NCBI GenBank assembly: GCA_023458615.1
Contig: JAEWYV010000077.1
Span: 1-27,207 of the forward strand
DNA: 27,207 nt
Reading direction: 5' to 3'
DNA from: Bacillota bacterium
Lineage (GTDB): Bacteria; Bacillota; Clostridia; Christensenellales; CAG-138
Shown here: in pieces, positions 7,067-14,818 of the stretch
Numbering within the stretch: position 1 is the first letter of the stretch
How the letters are laid out: each line of letters begins with the position of its first letter
Position numbers and translations under genes: made by a program
The notes under the pieces: generated by a model
Told to the model about the DNA's origin: nothing
Databases searched by the model: none
What the model saw: only the letters and a program-made list of their open reading frames with translations

Positions 7067-8323
7067 TTAGTTGAGGAAGCCCTTATAGTGCCGCATGAGC
7101 ATGTGGCTCTCGAGCTGGCTCGTCGTCTCAAGGGCAACGTTTACCATAATCAGCACGCTGGTTGCACCAAACGCACTGCTCTCGTCAAAGCCGCGCAGCA
7201 CAAGCTGCGGCAGAATTGCAACCACCGCGAGGAAGAGCGAACCGAACAGCGTGAGGCGTCCGGCGATCTTTCCAAGATAGTCGCTCGTCGGCTTGCCGGG
7301 ACGGATGCCCGTGATGAAGCCGCCGTTTTGCTGCAGGTTCTTCGACATTTCGATCGGATTGAACGTCACGCTCGAATAGAAGAAACCGAAGCCGACAATC
7401 AAAAGCGCATAGGCGATGTAATACACCGCACTGCCCGTGCCCATATACGTCTTATAGAACGTATAGAACGCACCGTTCGGCCAGAACTGGGCGATCATGC
7501 CCGGGAACTGGAGGAACGTGAGAGCGAAGATCAGCGGCAGAACGCCGTTGGAGTTCGCTTTGATCGGCAGGTATGTGCTCTGTCCGCCGTACATTTTGCG
7601 ACCGACAACGCGCTTAGCATACTGCACCGGGATGCGGCGCTGTGCCTGATCCACATGGGTAACCATGGTGATGAGGCCAACAACGACGACCAAGAGGATG
7701 AGCAGTTCCCAAATCGGCAGTGTGCCGACGAAGAGTTGCTGTCCAATGCTGATGAAGGTCTTGGGCACACGCGAAACGATGGATGCAAAGATCAACATCG
7801 AAACGCCGTTTCCAATTCCATCTTCCGTGATGCGCTCGCCGAGCCACATCAGGAACGCCGTACCAGCCGTTGCGCAGATGCCGATGGTGGCATAGGTGAG
7901 CCAGCTTGTGTCTACCAGATACTTCGAGCCGAGGCCGATGAAGATACCGATGGACTGAACCATAGCCAGCACAATACCGGTATACCGGGTGATCTTTTCG
8001 ATCTTGACCTTGCCGTCCTCTTCCTTGCTCAGGCGTTCCAGCGAGGGAATCGCGATGGTGAGCAGTTGGAGGATAATCGACGCGTTGATGTAGGGCGAAA
8101 TACCCATCGCAAAGATCGTAAACTGGCTGAACGAACTACCCGTAAGCAGATCGAGGAAGCCAAGGATGTCATACTGCGATACGGCTTCCTTCAGGAGCCC
8201 TGTGTTGACACCCGGGATCGGGATGAAGCTCCCGAGCCGGTAGACCACGATCAGCGCAAGCGTGATGAGAATCTTCTTGCGAATCTCTTTGATCTTAAAC
8301 GCGTTGATAAATGTCTGGAACAT
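7067..8323 (-). CDS. secY: Protein translocase subunit SecY
   Basis: SecY is the channel subunit of the Sec translocon in the cytoplasmic membrane. The 418-residue sequence has the expected ten hydrophobic segments, starting after KIKEIRKKILITLALIVVYRLGSFIPIPGVN. Family landmarks include the plug region SFSQFTIFAMGISPYINASIILQLL, the conserved RITEDGIGNGVSMLIFA loop, the QAQRRIPVQYAKR loop and YLPIKANSNGVLPLIFA. The C-terminal RPGKPTSDYLGKIAGRLT loop contacts the ribosome and SecA in the family. It overlaps rplO by one nt (TGATG), so it is translationally coupled to the ribosomal genes. Nothing suggests an accessory SecY2. Confidence 0.98.
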   Translation of the reverse strand: MFQTFINAFKIKEIRKKILITLALIVVYRLGSFIPIPGVNTGLLKEAVSQYDILGFLDLLTGSSFSQFTIFAMGISPYINASIILQLLTIAIPSLERLSKEEDGKVKIEKITRYTGIVLAMVQSIGIFIGLGSKYLVDTSWLTYATIGICATAGTAFLMWLGERITEDGIGNGVSMLIFASIVSRVPKTFISIGQQLFVGTLPIWELLILLVVVVGLITMVTHVDQAQRRIPVQYAKRVVGRKMYGGQSTYLPIKANSNGVLPLIFALTFLQFPGMIAQFWPNGAFYTFYKTYMGTGSAVYYIAYALLIVGFGFFYSSVTFNPIEMSKNLQQNGGFITGIRPGKPTSDYLGKIAGRLTLFGSLFLAVVAILPQLVLRGFDESSAFGATSVLIMVNVALETTSQLESHMLMRHYKGFLN

Positions 8324-8766
8324 CAGCCGATCACCTCAACACTTCCGCCGGCAGCTTTAATTGCGCTCTGAGCAGTCTGAGAGAACTTTGCCGCTTTAAC
8401 GTCCAGTTTCTTCGTCAGCTCTCCGCCGCCCAAAACCTTCAGGCCGTCTTTTTCGATCTTGCTGATGAGGCCCGCTACTTTGAGCGACTCAGCTGTCACT
8501 ACGGTACCGTTCTCCAGCCGGTCAAGGTCGGAAACGTTGATGATCGTGTATTCTTTTGCAAAGATGTTGGTAAATCCGCGCTTCGGCAAACGGCGCGCCA
8601 GCGGCATCTGTCCGCCTTCAAAACCGTTCTTTTTGCTTCCGCTACGGGCTTTTTGGCCCTTATGACCCATCGTGGAGGTCTTGCCCATGCCGCTGCCGGT
8701 ACCGCGACCGACGCGCTTCTTGGCCTTGACCGACCCTGGGGCGGGCGATAGTTCATGGAGTTTCAT
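8323..8766 (-). CDS. rplO: 50S ribosomal protein L15
   Basis: L15 is a late-assembly large-subunit protein that contacts 23S rRNA through an extended basic N-terminus. The sequence begins MKLHELSPAPGSVKAKKRVGRGTGSGMGKTS and contains GHKGQKARSG and FEGGQMPLARRLPKRGF, all diagnostic. The 147-residue length is normal. It follows rpmD by 18 nt and its stop overlaps the secY start. The ribosome binding site is GGAGG within AGCAGGAGGACGTGC. Confidence 0.98.
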   Translation of the reverse strand: MKLHELSPAPGSVKAKKRVGRGTGSGMGKTSTMGHKGQKARSGSKKNGFEGGQMPLARRLPKRGFTNIFAKEYTIINVSDLDRLENGTVVTAESLKVAGLISKIEKDGLKVLGGGELTKKLDVKAAKFSQTAQSAIKAAGGSVEVIG

Positions 8767-8784
8767 GATGCACGTCCTCCTGCT

Positions 8785-8988
8785 TTAAACTTCTTCCACC
8801 GTGATCAGGTGTTTGACCTTGAAGATCTTGCCGCGTGTGCAGGCGTTATCCGGCTGGATAGCGCTGCTGTTGAGCTTGTGCAGTCCCAACGCGACGACTG
8901 TTGCCTGCTGATCCTTCAGGCAGCCAATCGGGCTCTTCACGAGCGTAACCTTGAGTTGCTTGGCCTCCGCCGCTTTTGCTTTCGCCAT
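8785..8988 (-). CDS. rpmD: 50S ribosomal protein L30
   Basis: L30 is a small 23S rRNA-binding protein of the large subunit. The core KQLKVTLVKSPIGCLKDQQATVVALGLHKLNSS is typical, including the IGCLKDQQATV turn. At 67 residues it has about 8 extra N-terminal residues (AKAKAAEA) and a short acidic C-terminus. It lies 13 nt after rpsE with an AAGGAGG site before the ATG at 8988. Confidence 0.96.
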   Translation of the reverse strand: MAKAKAAEAKQLKVTLVKSPIGCLKDQQATVVALGLHKLNSSAIQPDNACTRGKIFKVKHLITVEEV

Positions 8989-9001
8989 TGTAGCGTCCTC
9001 C

Positions 9002-9511
9002 TTAACCCAAGATTTCTTCTACGGACTTGCCGCGGGCTTTGGCAATCTGTTCCGCGGTGCGGAGCTGACTTAAGCCTTCGATCGTGGCCTTCACGCAGTT
9101 GCTGGGATTGTTCGAACCATAAGACTTCGTGCGGATGTCGCGGATGCCGGCCATCTCAAGCACAGCACGCGCGGGACCGCCCGCGATAACGCCGGCGCCC
9201 TCTTCGGCGGGCAGCATGCGAACATGGCCCTTGCCAAACTTGCCTTCTACGGCGTGGGGAATCGTCGTGCCCACGATGGGGACTTCGACCATATGACGCT
9301 TTGCGTCTTCAACGCCCTTGCGAACCGCCTCGGGAATTTCCGCGGCTTTGCCAAGGCCTACGCCAACCTTACCTTTTTCGTTGCCGACGACCATCAGCGC
9401 GGTGAACCGGAAGTTCTTACCACCCTTGACAACCTTCGCAACGCGGTTGATCGAGACGAGGCGCTCTTTGAATTCGGCGGGCTCTTTTTCGAATCTCCTG
9501 TTGTTTTGCAT
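9002..9511 (-). CDS. rpsE: 30S ribosomal protein S5
   Basis: S5 shapes the decoding site and the mRNA entry helicase region of the 30S. The N-terminal dsRBD-like domain shows RVAKVVKGGKNFRFTALMVVG and GKVGVGLGKAAEIPEAVRKG. The C-terminal part shows GAGVIAGGPARAVLEMAGI and SYGSNNPSNCVKATIEGL. The 169-residue length is standard. It lies 12 nt downstream of rplR with a GGAGGAACG ribosome binding site. No residues look missing. Confidence 0.98.
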   Translation of the reverse strand: MQNNRRFEKEPAEFKERLVSINRVAKVVKGGKNFRFTALMVVGNEKGKVGVGLGKAAEIPEAVRKGVEDAKRHMVEVPIVGTTIPHAVEGKFGKGHVRMLPAEEGAGVIAGGPARAVLEMAGIRDIRTKSYGSNNPSNCVKATIEGLSQLRTAEQIAKARGKSVEEILG

Positions 9512-9523
9512 GTTCGTTCCTCC

Positions 9524-9892
9524 TTAGAAGTCCAGCCCGGCTTTACGAGCGCCGTCCGCGAGGGCGGCCACGCGACCGGTATAGAGGTAACCGCCACGGT
9601 CAAACACGACCTTGGTGACTCCCTTTGCCTTTGCGCGTGCGCCGACGAGTTCGCCGACCAGAGCGGCCTGTTCGACCTTGCTCTTGCCCTCGATCTTGCC
9701 CTTGATTTCGGCGTCCAGCGTGGAAGCTGCGACCAAGGTGTTTCCAACGGTGTCATCGATCACCTGCGCGTAGATATGCGTGGTGCTGCGGTAAACGTTC
9801 AAACGGGGACGCTCTGCATTGCCCACGAGATCTTTGCGCTGGCGGTAATGACGATTTACGCGAATCGCGTTTTTATCGACTTTGCTAAACAT
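9524..9892 (-). CDS. rplR: 50S ribosomal protein L18
   Basis: L18 binds 5S rRNA together with L5 and attaches it to the central protuberance. The sequence shows RVNRHYRQRKDLVGNAERPRLNVYRSTTHIYAQVIDD, then ARAKAKGVTKVVFDRGGYLYTGRVAALADGARKAGLDF, a classic L18 end. At 122 residues the length is normal. It lies between rplF and rpsE, with about 20 nt to rplF. Its 5S partner L5 in this genome has a large extension, so L18 itself being ordinary is informative. Confidence 0.98.
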   Translation of the reverse strand: MFSKVDKNAIRVNRHYRQRKDLVGNAERPRLNVYRSTTHIYAQVIDDTVGNTLVAASTLDAEIKGKIEGKSKVEQAALVGELVGARAKAKGVTKVVFDRGGYLYTGRVAALADGARKAGLDF

Positions 9893-9912
9893 CTTTCGTC
9901 ACTCCTTCCTGC

Positions 9913-10452
9913 TTACTTACCGGTCTTGCCTTCCTTGCGGCGAACGATCTCGTTCTCATAGCGAATACCTTTGCCCTTGTAGGGTTCGGGCGGACGCACC
10001 GCGCGGATATCGGCAGCCACCTGGCCAACCTTTTGCTTATTGATGCCCTTAACCGTGATCTTCGTCGGCGCGGGGACGTCAAAGCTGATGCCCTCGGGCG
10101 CAGGGAAGTTCACAGGATGGGAGTAACCGACGTTGATCACGAGGCCAGTGCCCTGCGCCTGCGCTTTGTAGCCGACGCCAACGATCTCAAGCTTCTTTTC
10201 AAAGCCGGTCGTCGTGCCAACAACCATGTTGTTGATGAGCGTGCGGGTTAAACCATGCAGTGCGCGGTGGCGCTTGTCGTCACTGGGACGCTTGACGGTG
10301 AGAACACCTGCGTCCTGTTCGAGCACCATCTCCGAAGAGACTTTTTCGGTGAGCGTGCCTTTCGGACCCTTTACGGTGACGACGTTGCCGTCTTCGACCG
10401 TAATTGTCACTCCGGCAGGAATGCTGACCGGAAGTTTTCCGATACGAGACAT
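9913..10452 (-). CDS. rplF: 50S ribosomal protein L6
   Basis: L6 sits near the sarcin-ricin loop and the factor-binding site of the 50S. I start at the ATG at 10452 (MSRIGKLPVSIPAGVTI), preceded by AAAAGGAG; an upstream in-frame start would add nine residues overlapping that site. Two L6 repeats are visible, and the second ends in the conserved GINKQKVGQVAADIRAVRPPEPYKGKGIRYENE. The length of 179 residues is standard. The 105-nt gap to rpsH upstream is longer than neighbours and includes GGATGC / GCATCC complementary segments but no clear promoter or terminator. Confidence 0.98.
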   Translation of the reverse strand: MSRIGKLPVSIPAGVTITVEDGNVVTVKGPKGTLTEKVSSEMVLEQDAGVLTVKRPSDDKRHRALHGLTRTLINNMVVGTTTGFEKKLEIVGVGYKAQAQGTGLVINVGYSHPVNFPAPEGISFDVPAPTKITVKGINKQKVGQVAADIRAVRPPEPYKGKGIRYENEIVRRKEGKTGK

Positions 10453-10557
10453 GTTGTTTTCTCCTTTTTGTAATATCATGCAGGCGCGGATGCGCGTTTC
10501 CCATTGAGCCGCCTTACAGCACTACAATGGCAAACACAGCATCCGACCAAGCTTTTT

Positions 10558-10950
10558 TTACCAAACGTAGGCCAGCACTTCGCCGCCAACGCCCTGCTTG
10601 CGTGCTTCCCTGTCGGTCATCACGCCGCGCGAGGTGGAAACAATCGCGATGCCCAAACCGCCAAGCACCTTGGGCATTTCGTCTTTGCGGGCATAAACGC
10701 GAAGACCCGGGCGGGAGATGCGCTTGATGCCTACGATGACGCGCTGCTTGTTGGCGCCGTACTTGAGCTGGATCTTGATCGTCTTCTTTTCGCCGTCTGC
10801 AATGACTTCGAAGCTCTTGACATAACCCTCGTCTACGAGAATCTGCGCAATGGCCTTCTTCATCGTGGAGGCGGGAATTTCAACGGAATCATGCTTCGCA
10901 ATCAGTGCGTTGCGGATACGGGTGAGCATATCGGCAATGGTATCTGTCAT
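10558..10950 (-). CDS. rpsH: 30S ribosomal protein S8
   Basis: S8 is a primary 16S rRNA binder of the central domain and, in E. coli, the repressor of the spc operon. The sequence begins MTDTIADMLTRIRNALIAKHDSVEIPASTMK and ends with STSRGVMTDREARKQGVGGEVLAYVW, both diagnostic. It is 130 residues long, as expected. It follows rpsN by 14 nt with an AAAGGAGG ribosome binding site. A 105-nt gap follows before rplF. Confidence 0.98.
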   Translation of the reverse strand: MTDTIADMLTRIRNALIAKHDSVEIPASTMKKAIAQILVDEGYVKSFEVIADGEKKTIKIQLKYGANKQRVIVGIKRISRPGLRVYARKDEMPKVLGGLGIAIVSTSRGVMTDREARKQGVGGEVLAYVW

Positions 10951-10964
10951 GTTCGTTTCCTCCT

Positions 10965-11150
10965 TTACCAGCTTGCCTTGCGTACGCCGGGGATTTCGCC
11001 CTTATACGCCAGTTCGCGGAAGCAAATGCGGCAGATGCCATACTTGCGCAGAACCGAGTGGGGTCTGCCGCAGATGCGGCAGCGGGTGTATCCACGGGTG
11101 CTGAACTTCGGTTCGCGCGCCTGCTTTAACTTCATGCTTGTCTTAGCCAT
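10965..11150 (-). CDS. rpsN: 30S ribosomal protein S14, type Z
   Basis: This is the short, zinc-binding S14 of the 30S head. The 61 residues carry CRICGRPHSVLRKYGICRICFRELAYKGEIPGVRKASW, with two CxxC pairs forming the zinc site. The long zinc-free paralogue is not in the window. It lies between rplE and rpsH with 14-18 nt gaps. The start ATG at 11150 follows a GGGAGG site. The type Z form at this locus is usual in Gram-positive bacteria. Confidence 0.98.
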   Translation of the reverse strand: MAKTSMKLKQAREPKFSTRGYTRCRICGRPHSVLRKYGICRICFRELAYKGEIPGVRKASW

Positions 11151-11168
11151 TTTTGCTTTCCTCCCTTA

Positions 11169-12053
11169 TCAGCCCTGCACAAACGGGATGCCGAGCTGCG
11201 TGAGCAACTCTTTGCACTCTTCGTCGGTCTTGGCGCTGGTTACGAACACAATGTTCATGCCGCGCACCTTGTCGACGTCGTCATAGTTGATCTCCGGGAA
11301 GATCAGCTGTTCCTTGAGGCCGAGGGCATAGTTGCCGCGCCCATCAAACGCCTTGTCGGACACGCCGCGGAAGTCGCGGACGCGGGGCAGTACGATGTTG
11401 AAGAGCTTATCGACAAAGTAATACATCCGGTCGCCGCGGAGGGTAACCTTCGCGCCGATGGTCATGCCTTCACGAACCTTAAAGTTCGCAACGCTCTTCT
11501 TGGCGCGGGTCGGAACCGCCTTCTGACCGGCAATGGTGGTGAGTTCCTTCAGGGCGGCTTCGATGCCCTTGGGGTTTTCCTTGTCGGAACCCAGACCCAT
11601 GTTGATGATGACCTTCTCAAGGTACGGAATCTGCATGACGTTCTCATAGGAGAACTTTGCGCGAAGGGCGGGCGCGATCTCTTCGGTATAACGCTGCTTG
11701 AGACGCGGGGTGCCTTCGAGTTTCTTCATGTCCGGCTGCGCGCCCTTTGCCTTTTTGGCGGCGGGCTTGGCGGCGGCTTCCGCTTTCTTCTCGACCTTGG
11801 CGGCGGCTTCCTTCACGGCGCCTGCTGCCTTGGCTACGACTTCCGCTGCGGTTTCGCTCACGGCGTCGGCTGCTTTCTCGGCGGTTTCCGCTGCGGCTTT
11901 GGCGGTCTTTTTGACGGCCTTCTCCACTGCTTCTGCTGCCTCGGCGGCCTTCGGAGCTGCCTTTTTCGCGGCTTTCTTCACTTCTTCAACGACCGTTTCG
12001 GCTGCTGCTTCCACGGCGTCTGTTACGGTTTCAATGTCTTTCTTCGTTGCCAC
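11169..12053 (-). CDS. rplE: 50S ribosomal protein L5 with long Ala/Lys-rich N-terminal extension
   Basis: The L5 core occupies about residues 109-294: PRLKQRYTEEIAPAL, QIPYLEKVIINMGLG, FKVREGMTIGAKVTLRG, YFVDKLFNIVLPRVRDF then RGVS, and GLKEQLIFPEI. That is a normal 180-residue L5, which binds 5S rRNA in the central protuberance. Before it are 108 residues of low complexity, about 40 Ala, 21 Lys and 15 Glu, predicted to be helical and resembling bacterial histone-H1/LEA-like repeats. The start is GTG at 12051-12053, with AAGGAGG about 9 nt upstream and 21 nt from the rplX stop. The internal ATG for residue 109 (11727-11729) has only a weak purine stretch before it, so the extension is probably translated. 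I saw no frameshift. Its function is unknown; nucleic-acid or ribosome surface binding is inference. Confidence 0.96.
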   Translation of the reverse strand: MATKKDIETVTDAVEAAAETVVEEVKKAAKKAAPKAAEAAEAVEKAVKKTAKAAAETAEKAADAVSETAAEVVAKAAGAVKEAAAKVEKKAEAAAKPAAKKAKGAQPDMKKLEGTPRLKQRYTEEIAPALRAKFSYENVMQIPYLEKVIINMGLGSDKENPKGIEAALKELTTIAGQKAVPTRAKKSVANFKVREGMTIGAKVTLRGDRMYYFVDKLFNIVLPRVRDFRGVSDKAFDGRGNYALGLKEQLIFPEINYDDVDKVRGMNIVFVTSAKTDEECKELLTQLGIPFVQG

Positions 12054-12074
12054 TTGTCAGTTCCTCCTTCCGCC

Positions 12075-12416
12075 TTAATCGATGACTTTGCCGCACTTTT
12101 TGCAAACGCGGACGCTCTTTTGCTTCTTCTCGCCGGAAATCTCAAGTTCCTTGAGCTTATGGGCGATGCGGGTGGGCTTATCGCACTTGGGGCAGACCAG
12201 CATCACGTTGGACGCATGGATCGGGCTCTCCTTGTCGATACGGCCGCCGGGCTGTCCCTGCTTACGGGGCTTCACGTGGCGGGTGACCATTGCCGCGCCC
12301 TGCACGACAACGCGCTCGTCCGTGGGCTGCGCGATCAGGATCTTGCCCTTTTTACCCTTGTCTTTGCCGGAGATGACAACGACGGTATCGCCTTTTTTGA
12401 CGTTTAAGCTGTTCAT
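12075..12416 (-). CDS. rplX: 50S ribosomal protein L24
   Basis: L24 is an early assembly initiator near the tunnel exit. The KOW motif is at residues 6-30 (VKKGDTVVVISGKDKGKKGKI), followed by GAAMVTRHVKPRKQGQPGGRI and a zinc-ribbon-like C-terminus with CPKC and CKKC pairs (about residues 75-78 and 105-108). The 113-residue length fits this version of the family. It is spaced 14 nt from rplN and 21 nt from rplE. The ATG at 12416 has GGGAGGAG upstream. Confidence 0.98.
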   Translation of the reverse strand: MNSLNVKKGDTVVVISGKDKGKKGKILIAQPTDERVVVQGAAMVTRHVKPRKQGQPGGRIDKESPIHASNVMLVCPKCDKPTRIAHKLKELEISGEKKQKSVRVCKKCGKVID

Positions 12417-12430
12417 GTCATTCTCCTCCC

Positions 12431-12799
12431 TTACAGTACTTCCGGTGCGAGGGACACGATTTTCATGTAGTCCTTCTCACGGAGTTCACGCGCCACGGGC
12501 CCAAAGATACGGGTCCCGCGGGGCTGCTTCTGATCGTTAATAATGACGGCTGCATTATCGTCAAAACGGATATAGCTTCCGTCCGGACGCTGAATGCCGG
12601 ATACCGTACGCACGACGACCGCGCGAACAACATCCTTCTTCTTGACAGCGCCGCCCGGCGATGCGGACTTGACGCTTGCCACGATCACGTCGCCAATATT
12701 GGCGGACTTACGGTAGGAACCGCCCAGCACGCGAATGCACATGATCTCTTTCGCGCCGCTGTTGTCCGCGACCTTTAACCTGGTTTGCGGTTGAATCAT
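12431..12799 (-). CDS. rplN: 50S ribosomal protein L14
   Basis: L14 forms intersubunit bridges and is the docking site of the silencing factor RsfS in other bacteria. I choose the ATG at 12799 (MIQPQTRLKVADNSGAKEIM), preceded by TTGGAGGAACTGGG; a longer in-frame reading would begin inside rpsQ. The sequence includes GGSYRKSANIGDVIVASVK, VVRTVSGIQRPDGSYIRFDDNA and the end AREL then MKIVSLAPEVL. Length is 122, exactly as expected for the family. Confidence 0.98.
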   Translation of the reverse strand: MIQPQTRLKVADNSGAKEIMCIRVLGGSYRKSANIGDVIVASVKSASPGGAVKKKDVVRAVVVRTVSGIQRPDGSYIRFDDNAAVIINDQKQPRGTRIFGPVARELREKDYMKIVSLAPEVL

Positions 12800-12819
12800 A
12801 TTCCCAGTTCCTCCAATCG

Positions 12820-13077
12820 TTACTTCGCCTTCTCGACGATCTCGACGAGGCGCCACCGCTTGTCTTTGCTGATGGGGCGCGTTTCCATAATCTTTACGGT
12901 ATCGCCGACGCCGCACTGGTTCTCTTCGTCGTGCGCCTTAAATTTCCGTGTGCGGTTGACCATCTTGCCATATAACGGGTGGCGAACCTTGGTCTTGATG
13001 GCGACAACAACCGTCTTATCCATTTTATCACTGACGACCACGCCGATACGGGTCTTTCTGTAGCCTCTCTGTTCCAT
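12820..13077 (-). CDS. rpsQ: 30S ribosomal protein S17
   Basis: S17 is a small OB-fold primary 16S rRNA binder. The sequence RKTRIGVVVSDKMDKTVVVAIKTKVRHPLYGKMVNRTRKFKAHDE, then CGVGDTVKIMETRPISKDKRWRLVEIVEKAK, is diagnostic. At 85 residues it is the normal length. It lies between rpmC (20-nt gap) and rplN (20-nt gap). A GGAGGACAGAGC ribosome binding site precedes the ATG at 13077. Confidence 0.98.
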   Translation of the reverse strand: MEQRGYRKTRIGVVVSDKMDKTVVVAIKTKVRHPLYGKMVNRTRKFKAHDEENQCGVGDTVKIMETRPISKDKRWRLVEIVEKAK

Positions 13078-13097
13078 GTGCTCTGTCCTCCTTCCCG

Positions 13098-13301
13098 TTA
13101 CTCGGCGGCCTTCGCAAGCTCGCGCTCACGAATGATCGTTTTTACTCTGGCAATGTCTTTCTTGCACTCGCTAATGCGGTTGGGGTTGGCAAGACCGCCA
13201 GTGGCCGACTGAAAGCGGAGGTTGAACAGCTCGCTCTTGAGCTCTTTTTCCTGAGCGGCAAGTGCGTCGTTGGTCATATCGCGAAACTTATTTGCTTTCA
13301 T
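13098..13301 (-). CDS. rpmC: 50S ribosomal protein L29
   Basis: L29 lies at the exit tunnel and helps dock trigger factor and SRP. I start at the ATG at 13301 (MKANKFRDMTNDALAAQEKEL), giving 67 residues, the family norm; an in-frame GTG four codons earlier is possible but would sit on the GGTGG ribosome binding site. The core LFNLRFQSATGGLANPNRISECKKDIARVKTII is typical. The gene overlaps the 3' end of rplP by 14 nt, so the two are probably translationally coupled. Confidence 0.96.
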   Translation of the reverse strand: MKANKFRDMTNDALAAQEKELKSELFNLRFQSATGGLANPNRISECKKDIARVKTIIRERELAKAAE

Positions 13302-13728
13302 CGGTTTCACCACCCTTTTCGGTTTCCTTCTTGATCACTTTGCACTTAAGCGGAAGCTTGTGCATTGCAAGGCGCAGCGCCTCGTAAGCAATCTCCTGCT
13401 CAACACCAGCGATTTCAAACAGGACGCGGCCCGGCTTTACGACGGCAACCCAGTATTCCGGGGAGCCTTTTCCGCTGCCCATGCGGGTCTCGGCGGGTTT
13501 TTCGGTAACGGGCTTATCGGGGAAGATCTTGATCCAGACCTGGCCGCCACGCTTGATGTAACGCGTGAGCGCGACACGGGCCGCCTCAATCTGCTGGCTG
13601 GTTACCCAATGGGGCTCCAGCGCGACAAGGCCATATTCACCGTTGGAGATCGTATTGCCACGAGTGGCTTTCCCCTTCATACGGCCGCGGAAAACTCTGC
13701 GCCGTTTTACTCTTTTCGGCATCAACAT
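13288..13728 (-). CDS. rplP: 50S ribosomal protein L16
   Basis: L16 contacts the A-site tRNA elbow and is needed for late 50S maturation. The start MLMPKRVKRRRVFRGRMKG and the block ETRMGSGKGSPEYWVAVVKPGRVLFEIAGV are conserved family landmarks. Length is 146. It starts only 2 nt after the rpsC stop, so its GGAGG-like site lies inside the end of rpsC. The C-terminus (KETEKGGETDESK) is slightly longer and more charged than in relatives and overlaps rpmC. Confidence 0.98.
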   Translation of the reverse strand: MLMPKRVKRRRVFRGRMKGKATRGNTISNGEYGLVALEPHWVTSQQIEAARVALTRYIKRGGQVWIKIFPDKPVTEKPAETRMGSGKGSPEYWVAVVKPGRVLFEIAGVEQEIAYEALRLAMHKLPLKCKVIKKETEKGGETDESK

Positions 13729-13730
13729 GG

Positions 13731-14402
13731 TTATTTGCCCCCTTCCTCACGCCTGTCGGAAGCGCCGCGCTTGCCGAGCAGTTCGCCCTTGTAAATCCAG
13801 ACCTTGCAGCCGATGCGGCCGTAGGTGGTCTTTGCTTCCGCAAAGCCGTACTGGATGTCCGCGCGCATGGTCTGCAGCGGGATGGATCCGTCATGGTAGC
13901 CTTCGCTTCTGGCGATTTCCGCGCCGCCCAAACGGCCGGACACCATGAGCTTGATTCCCTTGACGCTGTTCTTCTGCATCGCACGGCCCATCGCCTGCTT
14001 TAACGCGCGGCGGAAGCTAATGCGCTTCTCGAGCTGGGATGCGATATTCTCCGCAACCAGCTGTGCGTCTGCGTCGGGATCACGGATCTCCATGATGTTG
14101 ACGCTCACGTCCTTGCCGGTCGCCTTTTTGATCTCTTCCTTGATCACTTCGATGCCCGTGCCACCCTTGCCGATGAGAAGGCCGGGGCGAGCGGTGAAGA
14201 TACTCACGGTGATCTTGCCTGCCGCGCGATCAATCTCGATGCGCGAAATGCTGGCGAGGAAGTACTTCTTCTTCACGAAGTCGCGGATCGTGCGATCTTC
14301 AACGAGGAAGTCGGCGAAATCCTTCTTGGAGGCGTACCAACGCGTGTTCCAGTCCTTGATGACGCCAACGCGGAAGCCGTTCGGATTAACTTTTTGACCC
14401 AT
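13731..14402 (-). CDS. rpsC: 30S ribosomal protein S3
   Basis: S3 lines the mRNA entry channel and has helicase activity together with S4 and S5. The N-terminus MGQKVNPNGFRVGVIKDWNTRWYA is classic. A type II KH domain follows, with RPGLLIGKGGTGIEVIKEEI near residues 64-83, and the C-terminal domain includes GIKLMVSGRLGGAEIARSE and ADIQYGFAEAKTTYGRIGCKVWI. The length of 223 is normal. It follows rplV by 14 nt with an AAGGAGG site. Confidence 0.98.
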   Translation of the reverse strand: MGQKVNPNGFRVGVIKDWNTRWYASKKDFADFLVEDRTIRDFVKKKYFLASISRIEIDRAAGKITVSIFTARPGLLIGKGGTGIEVIKEEIKKATGKDVSVNIMEIRDPDADAQLVAENIASQLEKRISFRRALKQAMGRAMQKNSVKGIKLMVSGRLGGAEIARSEGYHDGSIPLQTMRADIQYGFAEAKTTYGRIGCKVWIYKGELLGKRGASDRREEGGK

Positions 14403-14416
14403 AGCTCATTTCCTCC

Positions 14417-14803
14417 TTACTTCGCCTGATCCAGTACGACCGTGATGTGGCTCGTGCGCTTGCGGATGGCACTCGCGCGGCCATGTGCTCTCGGCCGGAA
14501 ACGCTTCAGGGTCGGGCCCTGGTTGGCATAGATCTCGGCGACGTAGAGCTCTTCGCGGTTCAGGTCAAGGTTATTTTCCGCATTCGCAATCGCGCTCTTG
14601 AGCAGCTTTGCTACCGGCTCGGTCGCCGCTTTGGGCGTATAGAGCAGGATTGCTTCGGCTTCCCTTACGCTCTTGCCGCGGATCAGGTCGATGACGGCCT
14701 TTACCTTGCGCGAAGAGATTCGAATGTATTTTGCGGTGGCGTGCGGGCGCTTGTCAGCGTTGGCCTTACGCTTGTCCGACTTTTCTCTCATTCTGGTTGC
14801 CAT
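14417..14803 (-). CDS. rplV: 50S ribosomal protein L22
   Basis: L22 extends a hairpin into the nascent-peptide tunnel, where changes alter macrolide response in other bacteria. The core runs ATAKYIRISSRKVKAVIDLIRGKSVREAEAIL, then AEIYANQGPTLKRFRPRAHGRASAIRKRTSHITVVL, with an intact hairpin loop RFRPRAHGRASAIRK. The N-terminus has about 18 extra basic residues (ATRMREKSDKRKANADKR) compared with the shortest L22 proteins. It follows rpsS by 15 nt. Confidence 0.97.
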   Translation of the reverse strand: MATRMREKSDKRKANADKRPHATAKYIRISSRKVKAVIDLIRGKSVREAEAILLYTPKAATEPVAKLLKSAIANAENNLDLNREELYVAEIYANQGPTLKRFRPRAHGRASAIRKRTSHITVVLDQAK

Positions 14804-14818
14804 TTGCTTCGTTCCTCC

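Noticed and set aside
7088..8371. Long open frame on the plus strand opposite secY
   Set aside because: It is antisense to an intact secY and has His/Arg/Asp-rich composition typical of shadow frames.
12800..12916. N-terminal extension of L14
   Set aside because: It overlaps rpsQ and consists of basic shadow sequence; the ATG at 12799 has its own ribosome binding site and the family-standard start.
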